A stretch of 17,624 nt of DNA. It comes from JBDLSY01 sp041170585 (GTDB lineage: Bacteria; Pseudomonadota; Gammaproteobacteria; Burkholderiales; Burkholderiaceae_C). The notes beneath the pieces are model-generated. The model was given only the letters and a program-made list of their open reading frames with translations, did no database searches and was not told the DNA's origin. Shown here piece after piece: positions 15,624 through 17,624 of the stretch. Both the position numbers and the translations under genes were made by a program. Positions within the stretch are counted from its first letter, which is position 1; every line of letters begins with the position of its first letter. The stretch lies in NCBI GenBank assembly GCA_041170585.1, contig JBEDNN010000050.1, positions 1 through 17,624 on the forward strand, given 5' to 3'.

Positions 15624-17483
15624 ATGATGTCTAATTCTAATACCCATTCTAATATTTATACACCGCCTTTACGTGACCAACAATTTGTATTGCACGAGTT
15701 GCTAAACGTAGAAAAAATATATGCTGAAATACCTCTATTTGCCGATGTAGACAAAAATACGATTAATCAAGTATTGGAAGCCGCAGGCGATTTTTGTACA
15801 CAGGTATTGCAACCGATTAATGCTATTGGCGACCAACAAGGCTGTATATTAAATACAAAAACTCATACCGTTCAAACACCCGATGGCTTCAAAGCAGCTT
15901 ATGTTGAGTTTGTAAAAGGCGGCTGGAGTGGTTTAACTGCTCACCCCTCTTACGGCGGTCAAGGTTTGCCCCGATTATTAGAAGTGGCTTTTTTTGAAAT
16001 GATGTATGCCAGTAATCAAGCTTGGGCTATGTATCCTGGTTTAGCACATGGGGTGTATATGGCATTAGAAGCACACGGCTCACCAGAACAAAAGCAGCGT
16101 TTTTTACCTAAATTGGTTTCAGGTGAGTGGCTAGGTACAATGTGTTTAACCGAACCACACTGCGGAACAGATTTAGGCTTAATCACTACTAGAGCTTTAC
16201 CGCATACTGACGGCATTAGCTATACCCTTACGGGCAATAAAATTTTTATTTCAGCAGGTGAACACGATTTATCAGACAACATCATTCATTTAGTATTGGC
16301 TAAACTGCCCAATGCACCTGAAGGTAGCAAAGGAATCAGTTTATTTATTGTCCCTAAATTTCAAGTAGATGCTACAGGACATATCATTAAAAATACCGAA
16401 GGTATCTATGAGAGAAACTCAATTTACTGCACAGGGTTAGAGCATAAAATGGGTATTAATGGCAACGCGACTTGTCAGCTGTCTTTAGAAGGTGCAACGG
16501 GTTACTTGGTTCATGAACCTAATAAAGGTTTACAAGCTATGTTTGTGATGATGAATGCAGCCCGTTTAGGCGTAGGTATGCAGGGCTTGGGTATCACTGA
16601 TATGGCATATCAAATAGCTAAGAACTATGCCAAAGACCGTTTGCAAGGACGCAGTTTAAGCGGCGTAAAATCAGTCAATAAACCTGCTGACCCAATTATT
16701 GTTCACCCAGATGTACGCCGTGCTTTATTAACTGCAAGGGCTTATGCTGAAGGTGGGCGAGCAGTTGGATATTGGGTTGCACAACTCATTGACCAAAGCC
16801 ATAATCATCTTGATGCAAGGGTACGGCAAAACAGTGAGCAGTTATTAGGACTAATGACACCTGTTGTGAAAGCCTTTATGACTGATAACGGTTTTCAGTG
16901 TGCCAGCGATTGTTTAGGTGTTTTCGGAGGACACGGTTATTTACGCGATTGGGGTATGGAACAATTGGTACGCGATGCAAGAATTAATATGATTTATGAA
17001 GGAACGAATGCAATTCAAAGTTTAGATTTATTGGGACGAAAAGTTCTCAAAGACCAAGGGGCTGCACTTGGTTTATTTGGCAAAGAAGTTGAAATATTTT
17101 TAAATGAAGCCGCCGTCGATATTGATATGATAGAGTTTACAATGCCATTAATGACGTTGGGGCAAAAAATACCGAAACTTACTAGCCATATTGGCGTTAA
17201 AGCTATGGCGAACCCAGACGAAATAGGGGCTGCCAGCGTGGATTATTTACGGATTGTAGGGCATTTAGTGTATGGCTATTTTTGGGCAAGAATGGCAAAA
17301 ATTGCGTTGCAACAGATTAAAACTGCCCAGCAAAATAACATTGAACCTGATACATTTTATGTAGCTAAATTACATACAGCCCGTTTTTATTTTCAAAAAC
17401 TGATGCCTGAAGTAGACAGTTGTATTGCCCGTATTAAAACAAGTGGCAGCAGCATTATGGCAATGCCAGACAATTTATTTTGA
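15624..17483 (+). CDS. Acyl-CoA dehydrogenase, large DmdC-like type
   Basis: This FAD enzyme introduces a 2,3-double bond into an acyl-CoA thioester and passes electrons to ETF. At 619 residues it belongs to the long form with an extra C-terminal domain, the group that includes DmdC (3-methylmercaptopropionyl-CoA dehydrogenase) and many FadE-like enzymes. The N-terminal helical domain spans about 45-165. The middle beta domain carries TEPHCGTDLG (176-185) and KIFISAGEHD (206-215). The C-terminal helical part contains R314 in NAARLGVGMQG, GGHGYLRD (435-442) and the catalytic base E459 in MIYEGTNAIQ. The extra C-terminal domain covers about 480-605. A methionine doublet starts the frame, and the strong AAGGAG favours the second. 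It follows fadD, so fatty-acid oxidation is likely, but a DMSP-type or branched substrate cannot be excluded. A MITE copy lies 20 bp downstream. Confidence 0.92.
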   Translation: MMSNSNTHSNIYTPPLRDQQFVLHELLNVEKIYAEIPLFADVDKNTINQVLEAAGDFCTQVLQPINAIGDQQGCILNTKTHTVQTPDGFKAAYVEFVKGGWSGLTAHPSYGGQGLPRLLEVAFFEMMYASNQAWAMYPGLAHGVYMALEAHGSPEQKQRFLPKLVSGEWLGTMCLTEPHCGTDLGLITTRALPHTDGISYTLTGNKIFISAGEHDLSDNIIHLVLAKLPNAPEGSKGISLFIVPKFQVDATGHIIKNTEGIYERNSIYCTGLEHKMGINGNATCQLSLEGATGYLVHEPNKGLQAMFVMMNAARLGVGMQGLGITDMAYQIAKNYAKDRLQGRSLSGVKSVNKPADPIIVHPDVRRALLTARAYAEGGRAVGYWVAQLIDQSHNHLDARVRQNSEQLLGLMTPVVKAFMTDNGFQCASDCLGVFGGHGYLRDWGMEQLVRDARINMIYEGTNAIQSLDLLGRKVLKDQGAALGLFGKEVEIFLNEAAVDIDMIEFTMPLMTLGQKIPKLTSHIGVKAMANPDEIGAASVDYLRIVGHLVYGYFWARMAKIALQQIKTAQQNNIEPDTFYVAKLHTARFYFQKLMPEVDSCIARIKTSGSSIMAMPDNLF

Positions 17484-17495
17484 TTCAATTAATAT

Positions 17496-17503
17496 AATTT
17501 AAC
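17496..17503 (+). repeat. Target-site duplication AATTTAAC, left
   Basis: This 8-bp sequence directly abuts the left end of the right-hand MITE and is repeated exactly at 17612-17619. It is the expected footprint of transposition with an 8-bp staggered cut. Confidence 0.85.
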
Positions 17504-17611
17504 GGTATTGCTACTTAAAAATAGTTATTGTGTTTTTTATCTTACGCAAGCTTTATTTTGCTAAGAAAATTTTAGAAATATATACTTTAACCATATTAAA
17601 GTAGCAATGCC
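17504..17611 (-). mobile_element. 108-bp MITE-like element, right copy
   Basis: This is identical over 108 bases to the element at 3-110 but inverted. On the plus strand it starts GGTATTGCTACTT and ends AAGTAGCAATGCC. Both sides carry AATTTAAC as an 8-bp duplication, so this copy inserted by itself and has not exchanged ends since. The imperfect inverted ends allow the whole element to fold as a long hairpin. Placed 20 bp after the acyl-CoA dehydrogenase stop, it could act in mRNA 3'-end formation or stability. The GGCATTG ends and 8-bp duplication recall the IS6 family, but the parent transposase is not in the window. Confidence 0.9.
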
Positions 17612-17619
17612 AATTTAAC
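17612..17619 (+). repeat. Target-site duplication AATTTAAC, right
   Basis: Exact partner of 17496-17503, directly abutting the right end of the element. Confidence 0.85.
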
Positions 17620-17624
17620 TTAAT

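Noticed and set aside
3..17611. A 17.4-kb composite transposon carried by the two terminal elements
   Set aside because: The right element has its own 8-bp duplication on both sides, so it inserted alone; the block contains prfA and ispH, which are essential household genes, and there is no transposase.

Overview
The window looks like chromosomal DNA of an AT-rich (low-GC) gammaproteobacterium. RF1, IspH, a FadD-type acyl-CoA ligase and a DmdC-type acyl-CoA dehydrogenase all read as gammaproteobacterial-style proteins. The gene mix and the repeat-filled intergenic DNA would fit a Thiotrichales/Beggiatoa-like organism, but that placement is a guess. Few genes have a clear Shine-Dalgarno site; the cold-shock gene and the acyl-CoA dehydrogenase gene are the exceptions.

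Layout. The window is bounded by two identical 108-bp MITE-like elements in opposite orientation (3-110 and 17504-17611). Each has its own imperfect terminal inverted repeats, and the right copy is flanked by a perfect 8-bp target duplication. Between them, left to right: a TolA/TonB-like envelope protein (201-1163, +); a 19-bp x 4 tandem repeat and a terminator for the next gene; a cold-shock-domain protein with an RGG-rich tail (1478-1843, -); prfA with a good sigma-70-type promoter (2314-3411, +); a secreted Nuc-family PLD endonuclease (3501-4133, +); a membrane-anchored NERD-domain protein (4228-4965, +); a frameshifted and truncated LOG-family remnant (4975-5204, -).

Next comes a two-gene restriction-like defence operon on the minus strand (5299-12283). 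It encodes an Eco57I-type adenine methylase of 1207 aa and a helicase of about 1087 aa that carries an N-terminal HKD/PLD nuclease domain. It is followed by ispH (12630-13583, +), fadD (13719-15458, +) and the acyl-CoA dehydrogenase (15624-17483, +).

How the genes work together. The methylase and PLD-helicase most likely form one modification/restriction machine, with the PLD domain as candidate nuclease and the SF2 motor as translocase. Its protein style (K/N/I/E-rich) suggests acquisition, possibly from Bacteroidota. Nuc and NERD beside it make a loose cluster of DNA-processing proteins. FadD and the acyl-CoA dehydrogenase carry out the activation and first oxidation steps of fatty-acid or related acyl-CoA breakdown. 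TolA-like, Csp, RF1 and IspH are unrelated household genes.

Almost every intergenic gap holds a different short-period tandem repeat (4, 7, 8, 10, 11, 12 or 19 bp). Several of these begin at or inside a stop codon.
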